A stretch of DNA of 64,000 nucleotides from positions 806,001-870,000 of the forward strand of contig NZ_KE383837.1 in assembly GCF_000422445.1 (NCBI RefSeq), written 5' to 3'. The translations under genes and the position numbers were made by a program. The first letter of the stretch is position 1. Each line of letters starts with the position of its first letter. This stretch comes from Paenibacillus assamensis DSM 18201. GTDB taxonomy: Bacteria > Bacillota > Bacilli > Paenibacillales > Paenibacillaceae. Positions 9,189-18,955 of this stretch are shown here, piece after piece. Under the pieces are notes generated by a model. The model did not search any database, was not told the DNA's origin, and saw only the letters and a program-made list of their open reading frames with translations.

Positions 9189-9374
9189 TCGTGTTTCCCC
9201 GTTTCTACATGTCATTATGGCTTCCATTCATTGTATCATATCAGTAAAAAAATAGGCAGATGATTTCATTTTCGTGTAGAATGAGTACATACAATCAATA
9301 GTAGCAAGACCTGTTCTTAGATGGGACTGCAAGCAATATGTTAAGTAAATATTAAGGAGGAGACCAATCCAGCC

Positions 9375-10529
9375 ATGTTGGCATTTTACCGTAAATATTG
9401 GAAGACCGTTTTTGATATTGCACTAGTTGTTCTAACTGTCTATTTAATTATGTTTGCATTCAGTCGATTATACGCGATTGCGGCACCAATATTTTTAGCG
9501 CTTATTATTTTCTGGATTATTGAGCCGCTTGCTCGTAAATTATCACGCAGAGGAATACCGAAGTCTATCGCCTCCGCACTATCTGTCATGCTGTTTGTAC
9601 TTGTCATTCTTGGTTCGCTCATTGCAGCAGGAATCATATTCACGCAGCAAGTTGGGGATATCGTCAGTTCAATCCCTACTCATCAAGAAGCAATAGTCAA
9701 ACAAATTGGCCAGATTTCATCATTTTTACAAGACAAATATCAAGATCTGCCCGGAGACGTAGCAGCTAAAATGAATACGTATTTCCAAGACTTCGCTTCC
9801 AAAGCAGCACAATGGATGACGAGCTTTCTCAACTGGCTTGTTACCCACGTCGCTTCCTTCTCTACCTTTGTGATGAATTTTGGAATCGCCGTCGTGCTTG
9901 CTTACTTCCTGAGCACAGAAATCGAATCTTGGAGAAAAATTACGCAAGAAAAAACGCCTAAAACATTTAAAAATGCATTCGTATTCCTAAAAGAGAATGT
10001 ATTTCGAGGTATCGGTGCTTATCTCAAAGCACAGCTCAAACTAATATCGATTACATTTACTCTCGTCTTTATTTCATTAACAATATTGGACGTTGGACAT
10101 GCTTTTACAATCGCCTTGTTATCTGCATTATTTGATATTTTGCCATTGCTGGGCGTACCTGTTATTTTTGTACCATGGATTATTTATATGTTCATTGTCG
10201 GCAATACGACAATGGCAATATGGCTAACTGTAGTTCTTGCAGTCACCATGGCTACTCGCCAGTTCCTTGAACCGAAGATTACAGGTAATACACTTGGTGT
10301 GTCTGCTTTCACGATGCTGTCGTTTATGATTGTATCGTTATCCTTGTTTGGTGTTGCTGGACTTATTTTGGCGCCAATTTTACTCATCTTGCTCAAAGCT
10401 TTATACGATCAAGGGTATTTCCAACGATGGATTCGTATGCCTGTTGATGAGTTCGACTCAAATCCTCTCGTACCGAGCACTGAGCCTGATGCCGAACCAA
10501 GCACATCTAATCAAGAAAATACAAAGTAA
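9375..10529 (+). CDS. AI-2E family transporter (YtvI/YueF-like permease)
   Basis: A 384-residue polytopic membrane protein of the AI-2E/PerM superfamily. Three helices lie in the first 85 residues, then a hydrophilic stretch (about 95-160) and five or more helices from 160 to 355, including the loop LFDILPLLGVPVIFVPW. The C-terminus is acidic and low-complexity. The substrate is not predictable; members have been linked to ion or small-molecule export rather than AI-2 itself. The ribosome site TTAAGGAGG is 14 nt before the ATG, which is longer than usual. Divergent from the deacetylase and followed by its own terminator. A second paralogue lies at 26116-27186. Confidence 0.88.
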   Translation: MLAFYRKYWKTVFDIALVVLTVYLIMFAFSRLYAIAAPIFLALIIFWIIEPLARKLSRRGIPKSIASALSVMLFVLVILGSLIAAGIIFTQQVGDIVSSIPTHQEAIVKQIGQISSFLQDKYQDLPGDVAAKMNTYFQDFASKAAQWMTSFLNWLVTHVASFSTFVMNFGIAVVLAYFLSTEIESWRKITQEKTPKTFKNAFVFLKENVFRGIGAYLKAQLKLISITFTLVFISLTILDVGHAFTIALLSALFDILPLLGVPVIFVPWIIYMFIVGNTTMAIWLTVVLAVTMATRQFLEPKITGNTLGVSAFTMLSFMIVSLSLFGVAGLILAPILLILLKALYDQGYFQRWIRMPVDEFDSNPLVPSTEPDAEPSTSNQENTK

Positions 10530-10560
10530 ACCGCACATCTAATGCGGTTCAAATTGTCGA

Positions 10561-10599
10561 GAAACCCTGTATTTTTATAAAATATAGGGTTTCTTTCGT
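10561..10599 (+). terminator. Terminator of the AI-2E transporter gene
   Basis: Stem GAAACCCT-GTATTTT / AAAATAT-AGGGTTTC with a 3-nt loop, followed by TTTC. It lies 32 bp after the stop. Confidence 0.75.
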
Positions 10600-10879
10600 G
10601 TTTTACAATACTATAATGACTTGGCAGCTGCCATAACTTTTGTCAACGTTTCTCTCCCTAAAGTTCAATACACTGTTATGCATGACAGAATCAGCTCGTC
10701 CCTGACAATTCACGATTGGAAATAAGTGTAGACACATCAATATATTCCACGCAAATTGCAATACTAACAACGTGTCTGCCTAGTAACTCATAGGTATGTA
10801 AAATTCAGCTACCTATCCTCTGTCACAATTGTTCACCAACCCTTAGCTTAGTTACAATATCCCCGCTCCATGTCATCTC
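10600..10879. other. Intergenic region between convergent genes
   Basis: No coding or RNA signature is seen. A 7-bp inverted repeat (ATAGGTA / TACCTAT) lies at 10790-10816. The flanking genes converge and each has its own terminator, so no promoter is required here. Confidence 0.4.
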
Positions 10880-10909
10880 AAAAAAAAGACACCCCCTATA
10901 GGAGACGCC
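10880..10909 (-). terminator. Terminator of the class B PBP gene
   Basis: On the minus strand GGCGTCTCC-TATA-GGGGGTGTC (9-bp stem with G-U pairs) is followed by eight T. The hairpin begins directly after the TGA stop codon. Confidence 0.85.
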
Positions 10910-10910
10910 T

Positions 10911-12764
10911 TCACTGTTGTTCTGCTTTCTCATAAGCAGCAAGCAAATCCATCACTTCACCAAATACCGAAGTTGCAATATGAGGTTGTGAGGCTTTACT
11001 GATTTCATTTTCGGACACAACCGCAACCGCATAACGAGGCTTCTGTGTCGGACCATACCCAACGAACCAGCTATGCAGCTTATTCGTACCGTAAGCTTCG
11101 CTTTGAGCGGTGCCACTCTTCCCCGCTAGTTTCCACAATCGATGGCGCAACTGCTGGCCGGTCCCTTCTTCAATAGTGCCCCTCATCCATTGCTGCAATA
11201 ACCTCGTCGTTCTAGGCAGCAATTGCTGTTCACCGCTAACTTCCGTCTTAAATTCCATCATCGTATGTCCTCTGGCATCCGTTGCCTTCGTAACAAGACG
11301 AGGATGACCTGTACGACCATGATGAAGCAAGGTTACAATTGCATTCGCTGCTGCAAGCGGAGTAACTCTCACATCGCGCTGACCAATAGCACTCTGCGCT
11401 CGCACCCCTCCATCTATAGCCCCACTTCCATTGTCATCGTGAGCAATACTGAAGACCCGCCCCTCCTGCTCCTGCGGAGCATGTGCAAGCGCTTTATGGC
11501 CTAACCCATCGGAGGATATTAAGCCAGCCTTGCCTGTAAAGCCAAGCTTGTCAGCATATTGCTGAATCTGCACTGCGCTGAGTCGTTCCCCTAATTGAGC
11601 AAATACGACATTGCACGACTGTTCAAAAGCTTGCTCCAGTGTCAATTCGCCATGCCCTTCTTTATGCCAACAAGATAAACCATATCGCCCGTATTGTCCT
11701 GTACATAGAAACTTCTCTTTCGGGGATACCTTTCCCGTTTCAATAGCAGCGGCGGCGGTAACAAGCTTGAATACGGAACCTGGAGGAAGCGCAGTTACCG
11801 CCTGATTGTTCCAGTCCGTGTGCTCCGGTTCAATATGCTGTGGATCGTACCGAGGCAAAGAGACCATCGCTACAATATCGCGTGTCTGCACATCCAATAC
11901 AACAACCGCGCCACGATGAATTCCTTTTTGACGCATAATCCCATCGATCGCCATATGAAGTTTCATATCAGCCGTCGTATGCAGCATTAGCGGATAATAC
12001 GGATTATGCGGACGACTAACCCGAACATCAAGCCCTTTCAAAGGGGTTTGCAAAGCATCTGTATAGTGCAAATAGGTATGCGTGCCAATGCTTTTCAATA
12101 ACGGTTGGAATGATTGTTCCAACCCAGCTGCCCCTGTTCTCATGACTGAATCATTATCCACTGATGTTACTTGCTCATCCGATGCCAGCAGGCTCGTATA
12201 GCCGATCCAATGCGGAGTCTCTGTTCGATACGGATAAGGCTGTGCATAAGGGAGAATTCGAACACCATTCCATTTTTGCAGCTTCACATCTTTTATTTGT
12301 GATGTATTCAACAATAATGGTGTTTCTATCTTCTTTAATCCACTACCTACCTCGTGCGAGTTCCTGACACTTGCCACAAACGGTTCTTTTGCCTGTGTCC
12401 ATTGTTCAACAAGCTTCTGTTCCTTCATATTCAGCCATGCAGATATCGTTCGGATTGCTTGACGATCAAGTGATTGTCGATTAACAGGAAAAAGCACTAG
12501 CACATCTGCCTGTTTCCCCGTCAGCACCCGTCCCTTGCTGTCTACAATTCGACCACGACCATCATCGAGTACTATCCCTTTTTCTCGTTGAACGATGGAG
12601 CGACTTACGACCGATCGTTCACGATTATCCATTTTTCCTCCAAATAGCTGAAGATAAGCTAATCGAACCCCATACAGTAGCAAAATACAGCTAAGTAGGA
12701 GTCCCGCTATTTGAATACGGCCCCATCTTTCTTTATAAGACTCAATTTCTGTACGTCTGCTCAT
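10911..12764 (-). CDS. Class B penicillin-binding protein (PbpI/YrrR-like transpeptidase)
   Basis: A 617-residue monofunctional DD-transpeptidase that cross-links peptidoglycan outside the membrane. A single membrane anchor lies at about 17-38, then the PBP dimerisation domain, then the transpeptidase domain from about 250. Catalytic motifs are Ser-Val-Phe-Lys in PPGSVFK (near 328), Ser-Cys-Asn (near 382) and Lys-Ser-Gly-Thr (near 546). There is no PASTA domain, which argues against SpoVD/PbpB. In B. subtilis a PBP of similar type, YrrR/PbpI, lies near yrrO and mltG, so orthology is likely but not proven. Single-gene transcript, ended by a hairpin abutting the stop. Confidence 0.87.
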   Translation of the reverse strand: MSRRTEIESYKERWGRIQIAGLLLSCILLLYGVRLAYLQLFGGKMDNRERSVVSRSIVQREKGIVLDDGRGRIVDSKGRVLTGKQADVLVLFPVNRQSLDRQAIRTISAWLNMKEQKLVEQWTQAKEPFVASVRNSHEVGSGLKKIETPLLLNTSQIKDVKLQKWNGVRILPYAQPYPYRTETPHWIGYTSLLASDEQVTSVDNDSVMRTGAAGLEQSFQPLLKSIGTHTYLHYTDALQTPLKGLDVRVSRPHNPYYPLMLHTTADMKLHMAIDGIMRQKGIHRGAVVVLDVQTRDIVAMVSLPRYDPQHIEPEHTDWNNQAVTALPPGSVFKLVTAAAAIETGKVSPKEKFLCTGQYGRYGLSCWHKEGHGELTLEQAFEQSCNVVFAQLGERLSAVQIQQYADKLGFTGKAGLISSDGLGHKALAHAPQEQEGRVFSIAHDDNGSGAIDGGVRAQSAIGQRDVRVTPLAAANAIVTLLHHGRTGHPRLVTKATDARGHTMMEFKTEVSGEQQLLPRTTRLLQQWMRGTIEEGTGQQLRHRLWKLAGKSGTAQSEAYGTNKLHSWFVGYGPTQKPRYAVAVVSENEISKASQPHIATSVFGEVMDLLAAYEKAEQQ

Positions 12765-12881
12765 ACAACCATCCGTTCCATTCTATCCAATTCATTAGTT
12801 ATTATTATTTCTTAGAAAAATACATCTCAAACGATAGTATCCCATACTTGTTACTATTATCGCTGCTGCAAAGCACGCCAA

Positions 12882-12933
12882 TAAAGAAAAAGACCGCCCA
12901 GCCGCCATTTCTCCATGGCTTTGGACAGTCTTT
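12882..12933 (-). terminator. Terminator of the chemoreceptor gene
   Basis: On the minus strand AGACTGTCC pairs with GGGCGGTCT around an inner AGCCATGG-type fold, then TTTTTCTTT follows. It lies about 40 bp after the stop codon. Confidence 0.75.
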
Positions 12934-12969
12934 ATAGTGATATATGCAACTGGTACAAAATGTAGCAAT

Positions 12970-15084
12970 TTACTGCTCAACGATACTGAACTGCTTCAGT
13001 CTATCTTGCAAATCATTAGATACTTGCTCCAGCTCATTTGAAAGCTCCACCAATCGATTGGACACAAGCATCTGTTCATTACTGAGCGAAGCTACTTCTT
13101 CAGACGTAGCTGAAGACTGTTCTGCAACCGCACTGACATTAGACATCGCCTCCGTCATAATCCGCTGAGATTGATCCAATTCATTAACTGCTGAAGTTGC
13201 TGAATCAAGCTTTTCAAATAGGGCAACCATTTGCGATTCTACCCCATGGAATATCATATCGGCTTCCTTCACTGCCCCAAGCTGCTCACGGAATATCGGG
13301 TAAGCTTCTCCTAGCATGGTTACCGTCTCATCCACTTCACGCTGAATACTTGCCGTAATCTGGCCAACCACTTCAATAGATTGTTTGGATTGATCCGCTA
13401 GACCCCGAATTTCGTCCGCTACGACCATAAAGCCCTTTCCAGCCGCACCAGCTCGCGCAGCCTCAATCGCTGCATTAAGCGATAAAATATTCGTCTGTTT
13501 CGTCATCTGATTGAGCAAATCAAGAATTTGACGAACCGATTGCGTACTGTCTTTCAGTGCGTCAACCTTCGCCACTAAGGAACGAACAATATGCTCAGTT
13601 GCAGCCGTTTTTGTACTTAGTTCATTCATATAGCTAGTACCCCTCTGACTTTGCTGCTGCACTTCAGTAGCTGCGTGAAACATGTCTACGTTCATTTCAA
13701 TGACTTGCTGCATTTTGTTCGTCGTTTGTTCACTGCAATCATTACTGCGTTCAGCTTCCACAGCTAGACTAGCCGCTCCTTTTGCGATTTCCTCAGTAGC
13801 CAGCGCAATTTCCTTGGCAGAAGATGCAGTACTACGAGAAGCTTCCCCTAACTGTCCGGCAGTAAACAGAACAGCTTGAGCAGACTCATCAGTCCGTTGC
13901 ACAAGATCCTTAATCCGCTCCATCATCGTATTGAAGCTTGTGCTTAACTGTCCGATCTCATCATTGGAGCGGTGCTCCATATGAAGACCGAGTTTACCCT
14001 CAGCACCTTCCATCATAAGATCACGCAATCGCTGGAGCGGCTTGCCAACCATTCTCATCACGTAATATCCCAATAAAGCCGCTACAATAATGCCGAGCCC
14101 AACCGAGATCCAGGTAACATTACGAATCGAATTGGTCTCTTTCACAATCGATTGCACGGGTGTAAATCCGTTCAATATCCACCCTGTCTCACGTGAAACA
14201 AAATAAGAGCCTAACAATTGACCGTACTCGGGACTGTCCACGATTTGCTTCCCAGAAGCCGCCTTAGCTTGTGGCTTTAGCTGAATGGTAGGGGCCTGAC
14301 CCAGCTTGCTTAGGTCATTATCTAAAATAAGCTTACCCTTTGCATCTACAATTTGGATGAATCCACCTTGACTTTGATCCCATTTCAAATGATCAGCCAA
14401 CGATTGCACGTATATTTCCATTACCAAAACGAACTGAGGCTCATTCGTTTTTATATCATTGACAAGACGAGCCAGCGAAAAAATAGGCTTCGGACTTTGC
14501 TCCGCAACGCCTTTAGCACTCGATGGAATCCACACCGGCTGGCCCTTCTTGTTAACCGTTTCTTTGAACCAATCCTTTTCCCTAGCCGTAGATAACGCAT
14601 CAAAAGGTGTGCCAGCTGTAAAGATAGGAGTGCCATTGTTCTCTAGCGGAATAAAGAACATCGAAAACAGCGTGTTATTTCCAAAAACGTAGCCTTTCAA
14701 TTCAGATTCGATATGCTTCGTTTGTTCAAACAATTCGAATGAATTGCTTTTATCCCCTCGGTACACATTCGACAAGTTCATAAGCAGCTGCTTATCAAGG
14801 AGTACTTGATTCGAGACTTTCACGCTGCTGTTGAACAATAGATCGAGCTTTTCTCCAGCTTGAATCAGCGTTTGTTGCTGAGACAGCGACAACTGTTCTT
14901 CTACAATCGTTCTCGAGCGATCATATGAAAATAAACCAATACTTACAACTAGCAACGTTACACTTACTAAGAAGATGATGAATAACTTTACCCCTACTGA
15001 GCTAAGCGCTTTCAATTTCAGAATATCCCCCTTATTCTGCACGATTAACGACGGACTCGTATCTTTTTTTCTTTTCAAGCGCAT
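12970..15084 (-). CDS. Methyl-accepting chemotaxis protein with extracellular Cache-type sensor
   Basis: A 704-residue chemoreceptor. Membrane helix 1 is at about 30-52, an extracellular ligand domain of about 270 residues follows (double-Cache-like, inferred from length and the segment EKDWFKETVNKKGQPVWIPS), helix 2 is at about 323-345, then HAMP (345-398) and a long cytoplasmic coiled-coil signalling domain. The hairpin tip carries the conserved TNILSLNAAIEAARAG and GFMVVADEIRGLADQS segments that contact CheA and CheW. AAGGGG lies before the ATG. Monocistronic with its own terminator. The ligand is unknown. Its position between the PBP gene and the alaS operon differs from B. subtilis. Confidence 0.92.
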   Translation of the reverse strand: MRLKRKKDTSPSLIVQNKGDILKLKALSSVGVKLFIIFLVSVTLLVVSIGLFSYDRSRTIVEEQLSLSQQQTLIQAGEKLDLLFNSSVKVSNQVLLDKQLLMNLSNVYRGDKSNSFELFEQTKHIESELKGYVFGNNTLFSMFFIPLENNGTPIFTAGTPFDALSTAREKDWFKETVNKKGQPVWIPSSAKGVAEQSPKPIFSLARLVNDIKTNEPQFVLVMEIYVQSLADHLKWDQSQGGFIQIVDAKGKLILDNDLSKLGQAPTIQLKPQAKAASGKQIVDSPEYGQLLGSYFVSRETGWILNGFTPVQSIVKETNSIRNVTWISVGLGIIVAALLGYYVMRMVGKPLQRLRDLMMEGAEGKLGLHMEHRSNDEIGQLSTSFNTMMERIKDLVQRTDESAQAVLFTAGQLGEASRSTASSAKEIALATEEIAKGAASLAVEAERSNDCSEQTTNKMQQVIEMNVDMFHAATEVQQQSQRGTSYMNELSTKTAATEHIVRSLVAKVDALKDSTQSVRQILDLLNQMTKQTNILSLNAAIEAARAGAAGKGFMVVADEIRGLADQSKQSIEVVGQITASIQREVDETVTMLGEAYPIFREQLGAVKEADMIFHGVESQMVALFEKLDSATSAVNELDQSQRIMTEAMSNVSAVAEQSSATSEEVASLSNEQMLVSNRLVELSNELEQVSNDLQDRLKQFSIVEQ

Positions 15085-15251
15085 CGCTATACCCCTTCCT
15101 CTTCCTAAGCAGATAGGTAAATCTAGGTATTAAGTCACATGTCATATGTAGTTCGTTGTCCAGCTTGGTAAATCCTTCATGATTCGTCGAGCTTTTAAAA
15201 AAATGATGTCCATTTATTCCGAAATAACAGCAAATTGTCGGTTCTTACCTT

Positions 15252-15283
15252 AAAATAAATAAACCCTTGCTCGTAAGCAAGGG
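15252..15283 (-). terminator. Terminator of the alaS-mltG-trhP operon
   Basis: On the minus strand a perfect 8-bp stem (CCCTTGCT / AGCAAGGG) with a 4-nt loop is followed by TTTATTTATTTT. It lies about 100 bp after the trhP2 stop. The 295-bp gap between trhP2 and the chemoreceptor gene shows nothing else recognisable. Confidence 0.8.
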
Positions 15284-15379
15284 CCTATTTCTGTGATTCA
15301 GGGTGAAAAATGTATGGTTACTGATAACTCAATAGTTCGGTTCAAAAGTTTATTGCACAGAGCTATCAGCATTTTGTTG

Positions 15380-16702
15380 TTAGCGATTCTTTTTGCGCAT
15401 CATATCAAAGTACTTCACCGGCTGATCTACCTTCACTTTGACATATTGCAGCGGATGACGAGCCGCATCCAACGAATTGCCTTTCTCATCATAAATGGCC
15501 TCAATCGTCTGCTTAAAGAAGAATCCTTTAGGACCAAAGAACTCTACTTCTGTACCAGGCTTAAAGTGATTGCGCTGCTGAACAGTTGCCAGCTTCGTCT
15601 CTGGATCATAGTCAATGACAAGTCCTGCAAAATCATATGGCACAGCCTTCTCTTCAGGCTCATAAATATGATCTTCGTGATCGGGCTCTTCATAGAAGAA
15701 GCCTGTATTGACTGGACGGTTCGCCGCCTTATTCATTTCTTCAACCCATTCTGGCTTCAACTCATACTGTTCAGGGTCCGCCATATAAGCATCGATCGCT
15801 TGACGATACACATTAATAACCGTTGCGACATAATGAATCGACTTCATTCGACCTTCTACCTTGAAGCTATCTACGCCAGAGTCTACAAGATCAGGCAAAT
15901 GATCGATCATGCACAAATCTTTGGAACTCATCGCGAATGGATTTTGCTCCTCTTGGAATAATGGCAGCTGTGTAATTCCTACCTTGAATGGCTCCAATGC
16001 AGGCTTCTGTTCCATATCCTCAGCATCAGCACGGTCATCCTCGAACAGGTCATATCTCCAACGACAGGATTGACAGCATCCGCCTCGGTTGGAATCACGG
16101 TCGGTGAAGTGATTGGACAAGACGCAGCGTCCCGAATAAGAGGAGCACATCGCACCGTGAATAAATGCTTCAATCTCCACGTCCACTTGCTGCTTAATTT
16201 CTGCAATTTCTTGCATGCTCGTCTCACGAGCCAGTACCACGCGAGGCGCCCCTTCATTTTTCCAAAACTGCACCGTTTGCCAGTTGGATACAGATTGCTG
16301 TGTGGACACGTGAACTTCAAGCCCAGGCGCTACACGTTGAGCTGTCTCGATTATGACTGGGTCAGCTACGATAATCGCGCTAATGCCGACTTCCTCCAAA
16401 TTTCGAAGGTAGTCCTCCAATCCATCAATATCCTCATTATGCGCGTAAATATTCGTCGCAACGAATACTTTCGCACCATATTTATTAGCAAATTCTACCC
16501 CTTCGCGCATTTCCTCAAAGCTAAAATTGTCTGCGTTTGAACGCAAACCATATTTTTGACCTCCGATGTAAACCGCATCCGCTCCATAATGAATCGCAAA
16601 CTTAAGCTTCTCAAGGTTGCCTGCGGGAGCTAGCAGTTCCGGCTTATCCAGCCGGTTACGCTTGCCAAAGTATTTCCGCTCATGCTTCATTGTTGTTGTC
16701 AT
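15380..16702 (-). CDS. trhP2: U32 family tRNA U34 hydroxylation protein TrhP2 (YrrO-like)
   Basis: A 440-residue U32 peptidase-family protein. With its partner it is needed to make 5-hydroxyuridine at the tRNA wobble position; B. subtilis YrrN and YrrO were named TrhP1 and TrhP2 for this. The N-terminal TIM-barrel-like region starts ELLAPAGN. A cysteine cluster fits an iron-sulfur site: Cys186, Cys193, Cys209/210 and Cys213. The C-terminal region (about 350-435) is the U32 beta-barrel extension. The start ATG follows GGAAGGGAG, which overlaps the end of trhP1. Last gene of the alaS operon. Confidence 0.85.
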   Translation of the reverse strand: MTTTMKHERKYFGKRNRLDKPELLAPAGNLEKLKFAIHYGADAVYIGGQKYGLRSNADNFSFEEMREGVEFANKYGAKVFVATNIYAHNEDIDGLEDYLRNLEEVGISAIIVADPVIIETAQRVAPGLEVHVSTQQSVSNWQTVQFWKNEGAPRVVLARETSMQEIAEIKQQVDVEIEAFIHGAMCSSYSGRCVLSNHFTDRDSNRGGCCQSCRWRYDLFEDDRADAEDMEQKPALEPFKVGITQLPLFQEEQNPFAMSSKDLCMIDHLPDLVDSGVDSFKVEGRMKSIHYVATVINVYRQAIDAYMADPEQYELKPEWVEEMNKAANRPVNTGFFYEEPDHEDHIYEPEEKAVPYDFAGLVIDYDPETKLATVQQRNHFKPGTEVEFFGPKGFFFKQTIEAIYDEKGNSLDAARHPLQYVKVKVDQPVKYFDMMRKKNR

Positions 16703-16722
16703 ACGCTTTAGCTCTCCCTTCC

Positions 16723-17664
16723 TTAATACATTTGCTCTTTATAGAAAAATCCGAATGACAGTTCACGTTCAGGGTCTTGCACCTCTCGGATACGCTCCAG
16801 CCATTGCTCATTGAATTGATAGCTTTGCGGATCCTCTGCATATCGATCAATCGCTTCGCGATACACACGAACGACCGTTTCATTGTAATGCAGCGGCTTC
16901 AATAGCGTTTCAATTTTGAATGAATCGAGCCCTGCTTCAAGCAGCAGCTTCAAATCCTCTATTATACATACGTCATCTGAGCTCATTACATAAGTACCAT
17001 GTTCATCCTCATAAACAGGGTATTTCTCATCCTGACGTTCCTGTTCGATTAAAAATAACTTGCGTTCAATCCCGACTTCTTCAAGGCGAGCCTCTTTGCC
17101 AAGATGACGCATATAGTGCTGAAGAAGATGACGCTTGGAATGATAAATATTCGTCATTCCATGTACTTGTACTTCGACTTCCATATCTGGAAGCTCGCGC
17201 TTCATCTCTTGCACCTGCTCCATATTCAACTCACGCGCCAATACCATGCGGCTTGCACCGCGCTTCTGCCAGTAGCGAGCTGTTGCATAGTTCGTCGACG
17301 TCATCTCAGCGTTCCAGAACAGCTGTGTATTCGGCGCAGCATCCTTCGCGATCATCAATATCGCAGGATCTCCATAGACAATAGCATCTACACCGACGCG
17401 TTCCAGTTGTGCCAAGTAGTCAGGCAGTTCCTTCATCGTATCATTGTGAAACAGCTGGTTAACTGCCACATAGAGCTTCGCATCATACTCGCGCACGATT
17501 GGCATCGCTTCCTCAATATGCTCAATGGTCATCGCCCCTGGTAACCGCAGGCCGTACTTAGGTTCTCCCACGAGAACAGCAGTAGCACCTGCTTGAAGCA
17601 GACGTTGTACTTCAGTAATACTGCCTGCTGTTACAAGCAGCTCCGGCTTCTTACTCATCCTCAC
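16723..17664 (-). CDS. trhP1: U32 family tRNA U34 hydroxylation protein TrhP1 (YrrN-like)
   Basis: A 313-residue, shorter U32-family protein matching YrrN in length and order. It shares the barrel with TrhP2 (start ELLVTAGS, then ATAVLVGEPKYGLRLPG) but has no cysteine cluster at the equivalent site (VHGMTNIYHSKRHLL) and no C-terminal barrel. It is therefore probably the non-catalytic partner of TrhP2. It lies 20 bp before trhP2. In B. subtilis the methyltransferase gene trmR (yrrM) sits between mltG and yrrN; here only 150 bp of non-coding DNA does. Confidence 0.85.
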   Translation of the reverse strand: MRMSKKPELLVTAGSITEVQRLLQAGATAVLVGEPKYGLRLPGAMTIEHIEEAMPIVREYDAKLYVAVNQLFHNDTMKELPDYLAQLERVGVDAIVYGDPAILMIAKDAAPNTQLFWNAEMTSTNYATARYWQKRGASRMVLARELNMEQVQEMKRELPDMEVEVQVHGMTNIYHSKRHLLQHYMRHLGKEARLEEVGIERKLFLIEQERQDEKYPVYEDEHGTYVMSSDDVCIIEDLKLLLEAGLDSFKIETLLKPLHYNETVVRVYREAIDRYAEDPQSYQFNEQWLERIREVQDPERELSFGFFYKEQMY

Positions 17665-17814
17665 ACCACTTTCCTCTCATTACATAAGCATGTCTCTCTA
17701 TATAACCGTAATACGACCCCATATTCCATGAATAATAGCATTGCTTTTTCACAATGTGAGGCCGTTTACATATTCAACGTCTAGTGATTGCAGCTGTTAA
17801 CAGCTTTCTAAAGA

Positions 17815-18867
17815 CTATTGCTTTTTACTTTTTTCAATATTTCTCTGATGTTCCTCATACGTTTTGGCAAACAAATGAGTCGAAGTTCCATCTTTCTTCG
17901 TCACATAGAACAAATATTCCGAAGCTTCCGGCGACAATGCTGCAGTGAGCGATGAAAGGCTTGGGCTTGCAATTGGTCCTGGTGGAAGCTTGTCCACTTT
18001 GTACGTATTATAAGGACTATCAATTTCTAAGTCTTTATAGAGCAAACGTTCTTTTTGCTTATCCAAGGCATATTGGACAGTAGCATCAATTTGAAGACGC
18101 ATTTTATCGTCAATCCGGTTATAGATAACACCAGCCACTAATGCTCGCTCCTCATCAACAACAACTTCACGCTCTACTAATGAGGCTACTGTGAACAGTT
18201 CATGAACCGTTAAACCACGATCTTTTAGCTGCTGCTCCCAGTTCGGAATTTGTGTGAAGCGATTCTCCGTCTCCAACAACATACGGTTTACGATATCTTG
18301 AGCTGTACTGCCCATTTTCAATTCATAGGTCTCCGGGAATAAATACCCTTCCAACGGATGTTTAAGCTTCGTATCCTGCGGGATAAGGAATGGCGTGGAA
18401 TTTTCTTTTTGGAGCAGCTTCGCCGTCTCTGCTGCTGCTGTTAAAAATTCGTCCTTCTTAACAATTCCTTCTTTCGCCAGCTTGTCCGCCATTTGTTCAA
18501 TCGTGAACCCTTCAGGAATCGTAAAGCGTACGCCTTCCTGCTTAACGACTTCTCCTCCATTCAGTTTCGCGATAATCTCTTCGTAAGTCATTCCTGGTTT
18601 AAAGGAATATTCTCCTGCCTTAAATTTGCTGCCTTCTCCGTTCCATTTCAAATACGTTTTAAAAAAGCTAGCATTTTTAATAAGGCCTTGTTCTTCTAAT
18701 TGCTGTGCAATTGTAGATGTACCCGTACCACTCTCAATCACCACGCGTACTTCTTCGTTTTTCGCTGCGACTGGTTGTAGACTGCTCCATACATACCAAC
18801 CTCCACCAGCTGCAAGAAGCAATACAGCTAGAAAAAGAATGGAGACGATTTTTAATCCTGACTTCAT
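17815..18867 (-). CDS. mltG: Endolytic transglycosylase MltG
   Basis: A 350-residue membrane-anchored YceG-family lytic transglycosylase that cuts nascent peptidoglycan strands. One N-terminal helix (about 5-25) is followed by a LysM-like region and the catalytic domain. The region ASLVEREVVVDEER carries the catalytic Glu, followed by GVIYNRIDDKMRLQID and the C-terminal SPYNTYKVDKLPPGPIASPS signature. I chose the ATG at 18867 because GGGAGAG lies 7 nt upstream; an in-frame ATG 81 bp further out would put a polar stretch before the anchor. It lies 88 bp after the second DUF1292 gene. Confidence 0.9.
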   Translation of the reverse strand: MKSGLKIVSILFLAVLLLAAGGGWYVWSSLQPVAAKNEEVRVVIESGTGTSTIAQQLEEQGLIKNASFFKTYLKWNGEGSKFKAGEYSFKPGMTYEEIIAKLNGGEVVKQEGVRFTIPEGFTIEQMADKLAKEGIVKKDEFLTAAAETAKLLQKENSTPFLIPQDTKLKHPLEGYLFPETYELKMGSTAQDIVNRMLLETENRFTQIPNWEQQLKDRGLTVHELFTVASLVEREVVVDEERALVAGVIYNRIDDKMRLQIDATVQYALDKQKERLLYKDLEIDSPYNTYKVDKLPPGPIASPSLSSLTAALSPEASEYLFYVTKKDGTSTHLFAKTYEEHQRNIEKSKKQ

Positions 18868-18955
18868 GATATCACTCTCCCACATGGAAAAAAGAGCGGT
18901 ATGCCCGCCCTTTTCAATATTATTACAATGTGCAATTACTTTCCACAATCAACAT

